Below are positions 45,905-53,632 of a stretch of 64,000 bases of DNA, one piece after another. The stretch comes from Lachnospiraceae bacterium (GTDB lineage: Bacteria > Bacillota > Clostridia > Lachnospirales > Lachnospiraceae), in assembly GCA_015057505.1 (NCBI GenBank), contig SVEG01000013.1, positions 19,009-83,008 of the forward strand, read 5' to 3'. The notes beneath the pieces are model-generated. The model did not search any database. It worked only from the letters and a program-made list of their open reading frames with translations, and was not told the origin of the DNA. The stretch's first letter is position 1. Each line of letters starts with the position of its first letter. A program made the position numbers and the translations under genes.

Positions 45905-47206
45905 ATGGAAAACACAATTTCTGATCTTAAGAAGACTGCCTCTAGGATTATTGTTGAGGGAGGGCATCCGATTTGTGGCGAATTAAAACTTCAGGGTTCT
46001 AAAAATGCTGCGCTTCCCATGCTTATTGCTTCAATTTTAAATAAAGGCATTACAAGACTTAAAAATTGTCCCGATATTAGGGATGTACACGATATATTAC
46101 ACTTACTTGAAGAAATAGGTTGTAAAACAGAACGAGAGAAGGATTCTGTAATTATAGATGCCACAAATTTGACAACATATGAGATTTCGGAAGAACTTGC
46201 AAGAAAGACAAGAGGTTCTTTTGTTATGCTCGGAGCTTTGCTTTCGCGTAAAAAGCGGGCTAAGATACCATATCCGGGAGGTTGTCCGATTGGTACAAGA
46301 CCGGTGGATATTCATCTGAAGGCACTTGAAAAGATTGGTATGGAGCTTCTTGGAAATGCGGACGGTAAAGTGGCAGATGCTGTATTTAAGAAAAAAGATA
46401 ATGTTACCGTAAGGCTTTCGTATCCTAGTGTCGGAGCTACGGAGAACTGTATTTTTGCGTCTGTGCTCGGAGAAGGACGTGTTGTACTTAAGAATTGTGC
46501 GAGAGAGCCTGAGATAGAAGATTTGTGCCTGATGTTAAATTCAATGGGTGCGGATATCAGTGGTGTCGGAACAGCGGTTTTGTGTATTAAAGGTGTAAAA
46601 AAGCTTCATGATGTGGAGTGGAATGTCTCGGGAGACCGTATTGTTGCCGGGACATATATGGTGGCGGCACTTATAAGTGACGGAAGCATAACACTGCGAG
46701 GTGTGCCTATAGGGCAGATTAAGAATGAAATAGACATATTTGCAAAAGTTGGTGCGGCAGTCACGATGTGGGATGATGTTTTGCATGTCAGACGCGGAAG
46801 GTGCGGAAAAAAACTCAGTGCGGCCGGGGATATTATTACGAAGCCTTATCCCGGATTTCCTACGGATATGCAGTCGCAGATTATGAGCATGCTTGCATTT
46901 TCAGACGGAAGAAGCATCATTAAAGAAAACATTTTTGAAAACAGGTTTATGATTGTGGATGAACTTGTAAAAATGGGTGCCGATATAACTGTTTCCGGCA
47001 AGAAGGCAATAATACAAGGGACGGGCCGACTTTGCGGAGCAGAGCTTATTGCAAAGGACTTAAGAGGCGGTGCGGCACTTGTACTTGCGGCACTTGGAGC
47101 GGAAGGTAGTTCATTAATAGGTGGATGTTCGCATATAAAACGCGGATATGAAAATTTTGTTTATAATTTAAAGGAATTGGGAGCAAGTATTACAGAAAGC
47201 GTGTGA
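45905..47206 (+). CDS. murA: UDP-N-acetylglucosamine 1-carboxyvinyltransferase
   Basis: First committed step of peptidoglycan synthesis: adds enolpyruvate from PEP to UDP-GlcNAc. 433 residues with 'LQGSKNAALPMLIAS' holding the substrate Lys, the active-site Cys in 'PGGCPIGTRPVDIHLKAL' (target of fosfomycin), 'GATENCIFAS' and 'AGTYMVAALISDG'. The C-terminal part has 'DLRGGAALVLAAL'. ATG 45905 follows CGGAGGCG. Confidence 0.96.
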   Translation: MENTISDLKKTASRIIVEGGHPICGELKLQGSKNAALPMLIASILNKGITRLKNCPDIRDVHDILHLLEEIGCKTEREKDSVIIDATNLTTYEISEELARKTRGSFVMLGALLSRKKRAKIPYPGGCPIGTRPVDIHLKALEKIGMELLGNADGKVADAVFKKKDNVTVRLSYPSVGATENCIFASVLGEGRVVLKNCAREPEIEDLCLMLNSMGADISGVGTAVLCIKGVKKLHDVEWNVSGDRIVAGTYMVAALISDGSITLRGVPIGQIKNEIDIFAKVGAAVTMWDDVLHVRRGRCGKKLSAAGDIITKPYPGFPTDMQSQIMSMLAFSDGRSIIKENIFENRFMIVDELVKMGADITVSGKKAIIQGTGRLCGAELIAKDLRGGAALVLAALGAEGSSLIGGCSHIKRGYENFVYNLKELGASITESV

Positions 47207-47212
47207 TAAATT

Positions 47213-47926
47213 ATGAAAAAATACTCCGGATTAATTGTAGCATTACTAATATGTATCGTTATTGCGGTTGCCGGATTTTATTTATACTCTTTGCGTATTA
47301 CAGAGTTTGTCTTTTCCGGCAATACGCTGCGATACAGCGATAAAGAGCTTGAAAACCTGATTTTTTCGAGTGAAATAGAATATAATCCTGTGTATGCCAT
47401 GTTTGTGGACAAGCATGACAAAGAGATTCCTTTTATCGCGAAATACGAGGTAGATATTGAATGGCCGGACAAGGCAAATGTAACGGTTTACGGTAAGGAT
47501 ATAATAGGATACGTTTATTATAAAGATTTTTATATTTATTTTGATAAGGATGGAATTGTTGTTGAATTAAGCAGTGAGCTTCTTGATGGTATTATACTCA
47601 TGGAAGGTTTGGAGTTCGGGCAGATGGTGCTTTATCAAAAGCTACCTACAACCAGAGAGGAAAGTTTTGCATTAATATTAAGCCTTACTAAGATGATAAG
47701 GAAAAATGAAATTAGTGTGGATAAGGTTGTATTTGATTCTGAACTTAATATGACTGTTTATATCGGCGATATAGAGATTGTACTCGGTAAGGATGAGTAT
47801 CTTGATGAGAAGCTTACTAAGATTAAGGTTCTCATGCCAAGCCTTGAAGGTTATTCCGGTGTACTTAATCTTGAAAATTACCGTGAAGGAAACGACAGTT
47901 TCTGGTTTAGGCAAAGCAGCGAATAA
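47213..47926 (+). CDS. ftsQ: FtsQ/DivIB-type cell division protein
   Basis: 237 residues: short N-terminus, one membrane helix (~7-27), then a POTRA-like domain beginning 'ITEFVFSGNTLRYSDKELENLI', followed by a beta domain. This topology and its place between murA and ftsZ identify FtsQ/DivIB, a scaffold for FtsL and FtsB/DivIC at the septum. Sequence similarity is low, as is normal. Starts 6 bases after murA. The last gene before the ftsZ promoter. Confidence 0.85.
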   Translation: MKKYSGLIVALLICIVIAVAGFYLYSLRITEFVFSGNTLRYSDKELENLIFSSEIEYNPVYAMFVDKHDKEIPFIAKYEVDIEWPDKANVTVYGKDIIGYVYYKDFYIYFDKDGIVVELSSELLDGIILMEGLEFGQMVLYQKLPTTREESFALILSLTKMIRKNEISVDKVVFDSELNMTVYIGDIEIVLGKDEYLDEKLTKIKVLMPSLEGYSGVLNLENYREGNDSFWFRQSSE

Positions 47927-48003
47927 AATGTGGTCAAAACCCTCGTAAAATGAAGAAAACCACAATATATTGAAAAAAATTATAAAATTTTTCAAAATAA
48001 TGA

Positions 48004-48068
48004 TTGATTATTTTTGTAAATGATTGTATTATAGTATAAGAGTACTAGAAAAGGTACTAAAGTATTAG
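48004..48068 (+). promoter_or_regulatory. ftsZ promoter with GTAYTAR-like repeats at the transcription start
   Basis: TTGATT (48004-48009), 17 bases, TATTAT (48027-48032). Around the expected start are GTATAAG (48034), GTACTAG (48042), GTACTAA (48054) and GTATTAG (48062), forming two 15-bp direct repeats 20 bases apart. The repeats could bind a regulator on one face of the helix. Confidence 0.65.
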
Positions 48069-48137
48069 ACGTAAATAGGAAATAAGTTCATGTTTCGAGG
48101 TGAGACATGGAACAATATTATAAAGGAGGAGAATCCC

Positions 48138-49370
48138 TTGCTCGAGATTAGAACAAATGAAGCTGAATCATCAGCAAAGATTATTGTTGTCGGCGTAGGT
48201 GGTGCCGGTAATAATGCAGTTAACAGAATGGTGGATGAGAATATCGGTGGTGTTGAATTCATCGGTGTTAATACAGATAAACAGGCTTTACAGCTTTGTA
48301 AGGCGGCACAGACTCTTCAGATAGGCGAGAAGCTGACAAAAGGTTTGGGCGCAGGCGCAAAACCTGAAGTAGGTGAGAAGGCTGCAGAAGAGAGTGCAGA
48401 AGAGATTATCCAGGCTATCCAGGGCGCAGATATGGTATTCGTTACATGCGGTATGGGTGGAGGAACCGGTACAGGTGCAGCACCGGTCGTTGCAAGACTC
48501 GCCAAAGAGCAGGGAATTCTTACAGTAGGTGTTGTAACCAAGCCTTTCCGTTTTGAGGCTAAGACACGTATGAATAATGCTAACAGCGGTATCGAACGTT
48601 TGAAGGAAAGTGTAGATACACTTATCGTTATTCCTAATGATAAATTACTTGAGATTGTTGACAGAAGAACAACAATGCCGGAAGCTCTTAAGAAAGCGGA
48701 TGAAGTCTTACAGCAGGCAGTTCAGGGTATTACTGATCTTATTAATGTTCCCGGTCTTATTAACCTCGACTTTGCAGATGTACAGACAGTTATGAGCAAT
48801 AAGGGTGTGGCTCATATCGGTATCGGTACAGCCAAGGGCGAAGATAAGGCAGTTGAAGCGGTTAAGATGGCAGTTGCCAGCCCGCTTCTTGAGACAACAA
48901 TTCAGGGTGCTTCAGATGTTATTATTAACATTTCAGGTGATATCAGCCTTCCTGAAGCAGCAGATGCAGCGAGCTATGTTGAAGGTCTTGCAGGAGAGAC
49001 AGCTAATGTTATCTTCGGTGCAATGTATGACGGAACAACTCCTGATGAGGTTACTATTACAGTTATCGCAACAGGTCTTCCGGACATCAACAAATTAGAG
49101 GTTACCAAGAATGTTAACCTTAACTACAATACATATAATCCGGCAGGAAGTGTAAAACCTCTTACACCTCCGACATTTAATCCGGCAGCTAACTATACAG
49201 CACCGCCTGTAGCTCCGATGCCTACATCAACACCGGATACAATTCAGACTTTCCAGGAGCCTAAAGTTAAACCCAGCATTAACTTTGAGCCGGTTCCGAA
49301 GCCTGCTCCCAACGTAGAGGAGAAGGGACTTAAGATTCCGGATTTCCTCCGCAATCGTTCTAACAGATAA
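48138..49370 (+). CDS. ftsZ: Cell division protein FtsZ
   Basis: Tubulin-like GTPase that forms the division ring. 410 residues: '[14 protein letters not shown]' at ~16, the tubulin signature '[13 protein letters not shown]' at ~98, T7 loop '[10 protein letters not shown]', a Pro/Thr-rich linker (~330-395) and the conserved C-terminal peptide 'IPDFLRNR' that binds FtsA/SepF-like partners. TTG 48138 is chosen: AAAGGAGG lies 9 bases before, and the protein then begins [10 protein letters not shown] as in relatives. ATG 48090 in the same frame has no family support. Own promoter at 48004, terminator at 49382. Confidence 0.98.
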   Translation: MLEIRTNEAESSAKIIVVGVGGAGNNAVNRMVDENIGGVEFIGVNTDKQALQLCKAAQTLQIGEKLTKGLGAGAKPEVGEKAAEESAEEIIQAIQGADMVFVTCGMGGGTGTGAAPVVARLAKEQGILTVGVVTKPFRFEAKTRMNNANSGIERLKESVDTLIVIPNDKLLEIVDRRTTMPEALKKADEVLQQAVQGITDLINVPGLINLDFADVQTVMSNKGVAHIGIGTAKGEDKAVEAVKMAVASPLLETTIQGASDVIINISGDISLPEAADAASYVEGLAGETANVIFGAMYDGTTPDEVTITVIATGLPDINKLEVTKNVNLNYNTYNPAGSVKPLTPPTFNPAANYTAPPVAPMPTSTPDTIQTFQEPKVKPSINFEPVPKPAPNVEEKGLKIPDFLRNRSNR

Positions 49371-49381
49371 GACAAGCTGCT

Positions 49382-49413
49382 AAGCGCTTACCATAATGGT
49401 AGGCGCTTTTTTT
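49382..49413 (+). terminator. ftsZ terminator
   Basis: AAGCGC-T-TACC pairs with GGTA-G-GCGCTT, followed by T7. The T7 run is at the same time the start of the left arm of the 532-bp inverted repeat. Confidence 0.9.
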
Positions 49414-49938
49414 ATCCGAATTCCGCTGTATTGCCCGCCTCGGCTGCATGGCTGTAAGTAAGGGATTTTCGAAAGCAATATAAGAACTTCAAAGTACTTA
49501 TACTTTTAAGCTTTCCGCCTAATTGTGCCGCTCAGAGTTGTCTGAGTGGAATTGATTAGAAGTTCAGTAGTTTAGGGAAATATGTAAATTTTATATGCAA
49601 GGGTTATAAGGCACGCTTTCGCTACGAGAAAAACCTAGCGCTACTAAGGCTCCGCCGCGAAATCCTCAATATATATCTAATCCGATTGTTTGAGATTTCG
49701 CGCGGGGCCTAAGGAGCGAGGTTTTTCAAGTGCCTTTAACCCTTGCATATAAAATTTACATATTTCCCTAAACTACATGAACTTCTTCAATTCCATGAGT
49801 TTATTGGAGCGGCACAAAATCAAAGGGCGAAAAGCAAAAGTATTAGTACTTCTTAAGTTCTTAAAGTGTTGCGAGAAAATCCCTTACTTACAGCCATGCA
49901 GCCGAGGCGGGCAATACAGCGAAGCTCGGATAAAAAAA
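49407..49938. repeat. 532-bp nested inverted repeat between ftsZ and spoIIGA (element A)
   Basis: Two arms of about 265 bases mirror each other around 49672. Perfect blocks: 47 bases (49424-49470 with 49875-49921) and 40 bases (49567-49606 with 49737-49776), plus T7ATCCGA at the outer ends (49407, 49926). Between them the arms match less well and carry own small hairpins (CTCAGA/TCTGAG at 49531; AAAGTA/TACTTT near 49490). The centre (49607-49736) is the core shared with the element at 51759. No reading frame of note lies in it. It could fold as one long branched RNA or extrude as a cruciform. Confidence 0.93.
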
Positions 49939-49971
49939 GCCGACTAAGGTTGTTTTGGAAAATTCGTTTTA

Positions 49972-50047
49972 TGTCGAAAAAAGTAAATTTAAAAAGAGAT
50001 AAGCACTACAGATTTTGACAAAATTTGCGAGGGTTAAGATTTATAAT
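49972..50047 (+). promoter_or_regulatory. Spo0A-type spoIIG promoter
   Basis: TGTCGAA (49972-49978) and TTTGACAAA (50014-50022, the reverse of TTTGTCAAA) match the Spo0A box TTTGTCRAA. TTGACA (50015-50020) and TATAAT (50042-50047) are separated by 21 bases instead of 17. Bacillus spoIIG has the same features: a spacer of 22 bases and Spo0A boxes near -35. Confidence 0.8.
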
Positions 50048-50088
50048 TAAGATGTTCTTGGTGATTTTTAATCCGTAAAGGAGGTAGA

Positions 50089-51003
50089 TTGCATTACGAA
50101 ATATATCTGGATGTGGTGTTTCTGATAAATCTGATGTTTGAATTTGTGGTTCTTAGGCTTACGGGAAGTATTGTGAGAAGAAAGTCCACGCTTTTCAGGT
50201 GCTTTTTGGCAGCCTTTACAGGTTCGACGCTGCTGTGTGTGATGCTTGTTTTGCATAGTGCAGGAATGATAAGAAGTCCGCTCACGGTGATGGCTGTGTG
50301 TGATTTTTTGATGACTGTCATCGCTTTTTATCGAAAAAAAGAGAAAATATATAAAATATTAGGAATGATGGTTGTATCTTATATAGTTTCTTTTCTGATA
50401 GGAGGTATTTTGAATGCGGTATACGGATACACGGTTGTCGGATATTATTGGAATACACTTGGCAGTGCGGTTGAAAATAAAGCGGTATCATGGTACTTTG
50501 TGTGTCTTGGTGCATTGATATGTTTTATTTTGGGAAAAACGGTACTTTTTTTGTTGAAGAAAATGAAAGATACAAAGTCCATATATTGGGAAGTTACTCT
50601 TTGTATGGGCGATAGTGAAAAGAAAGTCACGGCACTTGCCGATACGGGGAATCATCTTGTTGAGCCGATTTCGGGAAAACCGGTGCATGTTGTTGAAATA
50701 GGGGTAATTTCAGACATTATGAAGGCTGAGTTTACGGATGCCGTGAAAAATTTTTATGATAAAAATATTATGGACAGAGGACTTTATCAGGGAAATGGAA
50801 TACGTATGATACCGTTTCGGGCGGTAGGCACACCAAATGAAAAGCTTTTGGTAGGCATCAGTATAGACAGGATGAAGTTTAAAAACCATACGATAGACTA
50901 TGAGACAGAAAAGCCTTATGTTGCGCTATATGATGGGGTTCTTGCACATGACGGCTCTTATCATATGTTGCTTCATGGGGGAGAGATGATGAGGAGGAGT
51001 TAA
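50089..51003 (+). CDS. spoIIGA: Sigma-E processing peptidase SpoIIGA
   Basis: 304 residues. The N-terminal ~150 residues hold five membrane helices ('[21 protein letters not shown]' starts the first). The C-terminal domain is an aspartic protease half with '[18 protein letters not shown]', D-T-G-N being the catalytic motif. It forms dimers in the septal membrane and removes the pro-peptide of sigma-E after a signal from the forespore (SpoIIR). TTG start 5 bases after AAAGGAGG. Followed by sigE at 5 bases, the classic spoIIG operon. Confidence 0.95.
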   Translation: MHYEIYLDVVFLINLMFEFVVLRLTGSIVRRKSTLFRCFLAAFTGSTLLCVMLVLHSAGMIRSPLTVMAVCDFLMTVIAFYRKKEKIYKILGMMVVSYIVSFLIGGILNAVYGYTVVGYYWNTLGSAVENKAVSWYFVCLGALICFILGKTVLFLLKKMKDTKSIYWEVTLCMGDSEKKVTALADTGNHLVEPISGKPVHVVEIGVISDIMKAEFTDAVKNFYDKNIMDRGLYQGNGIRMIPFRAVGTPNEKLLVGISIDRMKFKNHTIDYETEKPYVALYDGVLAHDGSYHMLLHGGEMMRRS

Positions 51004-51008
51004 TATAT

Positions 51009-51749
51009 ATGTTAGTAAAAGTGGCAATGCCTAACAATTTTCAGCTTAGGGTGATACCTACATTTAAAAGTTGGTTTTTAGAAAAGCAGGGAGATATACA
51101 TTATATCGGGGGTGCGGAGGTACTTCCGCCGCCTCTTGAGCCGGATGAGGAGGCGGCTGTAATAGCAGAGCTCGGAACGGAAAATGAACAGCAGGCACGT
51201 TCGATGCTTATAGAGCATAATTTAAGACTTGTTGTGTATATTGCAAAAAAATTCGATAATACGGGAGTGGGGGTCGAAGATTTAATTTCCATAGGCACAA
51301 TAGGTCTTATAAAAGCTATCAATACATATAATCCGGTAAAAAATATTAAGCTTGCAACTTATGCATCAAGATGTATTGAGAATGAAATTCTGATGTATTT
51401 AAGACGTAATAGCAAGACAAAGCTTGAAGTATCTATAGATGAACCGCTTAATGTTGATTGGGACGGAAATGAGCTTTTGCTGTCGGATATTCTCGGAACT
51501 GATGAAGATGCCATATATCGTGATATTGAGGATGAGGTTGAACGTAAGCTTCTTAATAAGGCGATTAATAAACTTAGTGCGAGGGAACGCACCATAGTAC
51601 AACTCAGGTTTGGTCTTAATACGAAGGACGGGAACGAAATGACACAAAAGGAGGTTGCGGATCTTCTTGGTATTTCGCAGTCGTATATTTCAAGACTTGA
51701 GAAGAAGATAATCAGTCGCTTGAAAAAAGAAATTGTTAGATTTGAGTAG
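51009..51749 (+). CDS. sigE: RNA polymerase sporulation sigma factor sigma-E
   Basis: 246 residues. The first ~30 form the pro-sequence that SpoIIGA removes ('[22 protein letters not shown]'). Region 2: '[38 protein letters not shown]' for core binding and -10 recognition; region 4: '[21 protein letters not shown]' for the -35. Directs early mother-cell genes, spoIVA among them. Start at ATG 51009 with GGAGGAG about 10 bases upstream; ATG 51027 is possible. Just downstream lies a palindromic element. Confidence 0.97.
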   Translation: MLVKVAMPNNFQLRVIPTFKSWFLEKQGDIHYIGGAEVLPPPLEPDEEAAVIAELGTENEQQARSMLIEHNLRLVVYIAKKFDNTGVGVEDLISIGTIGLIKAINTYNPVKNIKLATYASRCIENEILMYLRRNSKTKLEVSIDEPLNVDWDGNELLLSDILGTDEDAIYRDIEDEVERKLLNKAINKLSARERTIVQLRFGLNTKDGNEMTQKEVADLLGISQSYISRLEKKIISRLKKEIVRFE

Positions 51750-51758
51750 TACAAAAAA

Positions 51759-51911
51759 TTCATAAAATTAGAGTACAGCAAGTAAACTTACAAGGCACTA
51801 TAAAAACGTCGCTCCTTAGGTTCTGTTTTATAGAACCTTAGTAGCGCTACGTTTTTATCGTAGTGCAAACGTGCCTCTGTAAGTTTACTTGCTGTACTCT
51901 AATTTTATGAA
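51759..51911. repeat. 153-bp palindrome after sigE (element B), sharing its core with element A
   Basis: Perfect 34-bp arms (51759-51792 and 51878-51911), then AGGCAC/GTGCCT with one bulged base, then a core that matches the centre of element A on the opposite strand: CTACGA, AAAAAC, TAGCGCTACTAAGG, a variable hairpin (TTCTATAAAACAGAA in that sense), CCTAAGGAGCGA, GTTTTT and GTGCC. The outer arms are unrelated to those of element A. No T-tract follows. Probably acts as the end of the spoIIG transcript too, but its core is too conserved for a plain terminator. Confidence 0.92.
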
Positions 51912-51980
51912 TGTTTTTATGCTAAAAACTATTGACGAAATTTTATTCCTAACGTATACTTTACTATGGTTTGAATATTT

Positions 51981-52066
51981 GGAGATGTATCGAAGTGGTC
52001 ATAACGAGCTTGACTCGAAATCAAGTTGTCCGCAAGGGCACATGGGTTCGAATCCCATCATCTCCG
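51981..52066 (+). tRNA. tRNA-Ser (anticodon CGA)
   Basis: 86 bases. Acceptor stem GGAGATG / CATCTCC; anticodon stem CTTGA/TCAAG with loop CTCGAAA, anticodon CGA; a long variable arm (TTGTCC...GGGCAC) typical of serine tRNAs; T-arm GGGTTCGAATCCC. G is the discriminator base, and CCA is not encoded. Reads UCG codons. Stands alone between element B and a terminator. Confidence 0.96.
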
Positions 52067-52088
52067 CTGAGGCTTTTAAGTTTCATGT

Positions 52089-52126
52089 AAAAATCGCTTA
52101 GACCGTTGGGTTTAAGCGATTTTTTT
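52089..52126 (+). terminator. Terminator after tRNA-Ser
   Basis: AAAAATCGCTTA (52089-52100) pairs with TAAGCGATTTTT, which continues into T7. Confidence 0.88.
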
Positions 52127-52196
52127 GGCTTGATACAAATGAATAAGAATGATATGATTGTAAATGATATTAATATTCCACAATAGGAGTATATGA

Positions 52197-52856
52197 ATGA
52201 AAAGAAGAAGTTACAGAAATGACAGATATTATGAAGGAATTTCAAATAGGAAAAAAATATATATAATCGGTGGCGCGGTTTTTATTGTACTGAGTATTGC
52301 GTTAATCCTGTTCTTTACTTTGGGAAGAAACAAGGATTCTTCGGGTAATGGGGGCGAAACGAAGGATATTAAGCTTCAAACCAACGCTGTTTTATCTGTT
52401 AATCAACTGGTTGAGCGGTATTATGAAGCCAAGAAATCATGCGATGCGACAGCGCTTATGTCGCTTATTTATCCAAGCATGCTGATTGATGAGGACGAGC
52501 TTAAGGTTGAGGCAGATTTAGTTGAGGATTATCAGAATGTGATTTGCTATACGCTTCCGGGGGTTAGCGAGGATTCATACGTTGTATGGGTGGAATTTGA
52601 GTATAAATTTCATGGGATTGATAAGACTGCTCCGGCACTTAACCGCATGTATGTGGTAAAATCCACTGAGACGGACGAGTATCAGATTTACGCTTCGCCG
52701 GATGAAAAGATGTTAGAACACATGGAGAAGCTTTCGAAGAGGGAGGATGTTAAGAAGCTTACGGCGAAGATAGAGGAACGTTTACGCAAGGCGCTTGAAG
52801 CTGATGATGCATTGATGGATTTTTACAGGCAGTTGTCCGGTGGGGCAGAACAGTAA
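52197..52856 (+). CDS. Membrane-anchored protein of unknown function
   Basis: 219 residues. Basic N-terminus (Lys/Arg/Tyr-rich, ~20 residues), one membrane helix at ~22-43 ('IYIIGGAVFIVLSIALILFF'), a Ser/Gly linker, then an extracellular domain of ~150 residues beginning 'SVNQLVERYYEAKKSCDATALMSL'. That pattern (a helix followed by 'VWVEFEYKF...RMYVV') is like NTF2/SnoaL-type alpha+beta folds, but I cannot assign a family. A charged helix ends the protein. The RluF-like gene follows by 29 bases. Confidence 0.75.
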   Translation: MKRRSYRNDRYYEGISNRKKIYIIGGAVFIVLSIALILFFTLGRNKDSSGNGGETKDIKLQTNAVLSVNQLVERYYEAKKSCDATALMSLIYPSMLIDEDELKVEADLVEDYQNVICYTLPGVSEDSYVVWVEFEYKFHGIDKTAPALNRMYVVKSTETDEYQIYASPDEKMLEHMEKLSKREDVKKLTAKIEERLRKALEADDALMDFYRQLSGGAEQ

Positions 52857-52885
52857 GAAATATACAATAAGGAACGGTAACAGAC

Positions 52886-53623
52886 TTGAACAACGATAAC
52901 AATATTTTAAATGACAATACAGTAAGATTAAATAAATATTTAAGTGATGCGGGAATCTGTTCCAGACGTGAGGCGGATAGGCTTATCGAGGCGGGGCGGG
53001 TTTTAATTGACGACCGGGTTGCTCTTATGGGTGAGAGGGTTAGTGCAGAACAGAATGTAACAGTTGACGGCAAACCTGTGAAAAAGGAAGAGGAATTTAT
53101 TCTGCTTGCGGTAAATAAGCCGGTGGGAATTGTTTGTACGACTTCTGACAAGGACAGGGCGGAGAATATAGTTGATTTTATTAATTATCCGAAGCGCATC
53201 TATCCGATAGGGCGGCTTGATAAGGATTCACAGGGGCTTATTCTTATGACCAACAGAGGTGATATCGCCGATAAGATTCTACGAGGAAGCAACTATCACG
53301 AGAAGGAGTATCTGGTTGAAGTTGATAAGCCGATTACGCAAGGATTTATTGCAAAGATGGAGGTAGGAGTGCCGATTCTTGATACGGTGACAAGACCGTG
53401 CAAGCTTGCCAAGACGGGACCGAAGAGTTTCAAGATTATTATCACACAGGGGCTTAACAGACAGATTAGACGAATGTGCGAGTACTGCGGTTTTAAGGTT
53501 GTGAAGCTTAAAAGACTTCGAGTGCTTAATATTGAGCTTGGTGATTTGGAGATTGGTAAATGGCGTCGGGTTACAAAGGAAGAGCAGGACGAGCTTTTCA
53601 GAAGAATAGATTACAGAGAGTAG
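52886..53623 (+). CDS. 23S rRNA pseudouridine synthase, RluF/RsuA family
   Basis: 245 residues. S4 RNA-binding domain at the N-terminus ('RLNKYLSDAGICSRREADRLI'), then the RsuA/RluB/RluE/RluF catalytic motif 'YPIGRLDKDSQGLILMTNRG', whose Asp attacks uridine, and 'TQGLNRQIRRMCEYCGFKVVKLKRLRV'. The 'MCEYCG' pattern and length are closest to RluF, which modifies U2604 of 23S rRNA. TTG start with AAGGA 12 bases upstream. ligA follows by 9 bases. Confidence 0.9.
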   Translation: MNNDNNILNDNTVRLNKYLSDAGICSRREADRLIEAGRVLIDDRVALMGERVSAEQNVTVDGKPVKKEEEFILLAVNKPVGIVCTTSDKDRAENIVDFINYPKRIYPIGRLDKDSQGLILMTNRGDIADKILRGSNYHEKEYLVEVDKPITQGFIAKMEVGVPILDTVTRPCKLAKTGPKSFKIIITQGLNRQIRRMCEYCGFKVVKLKRLRVLNIELGDLEIGKWRRVTKEEQDELFRRIDYRE

Positions 53624-53632
53624 GGGCATTTT

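Noticed and set aside
49407..51911. Composite transposon made of elements A and B around spoIIGA-sigE
   Set aside because: spoIIGA-sigE is a core operon in its normal place, there is no transposase, and the outer arms of the two elements are unrelated.
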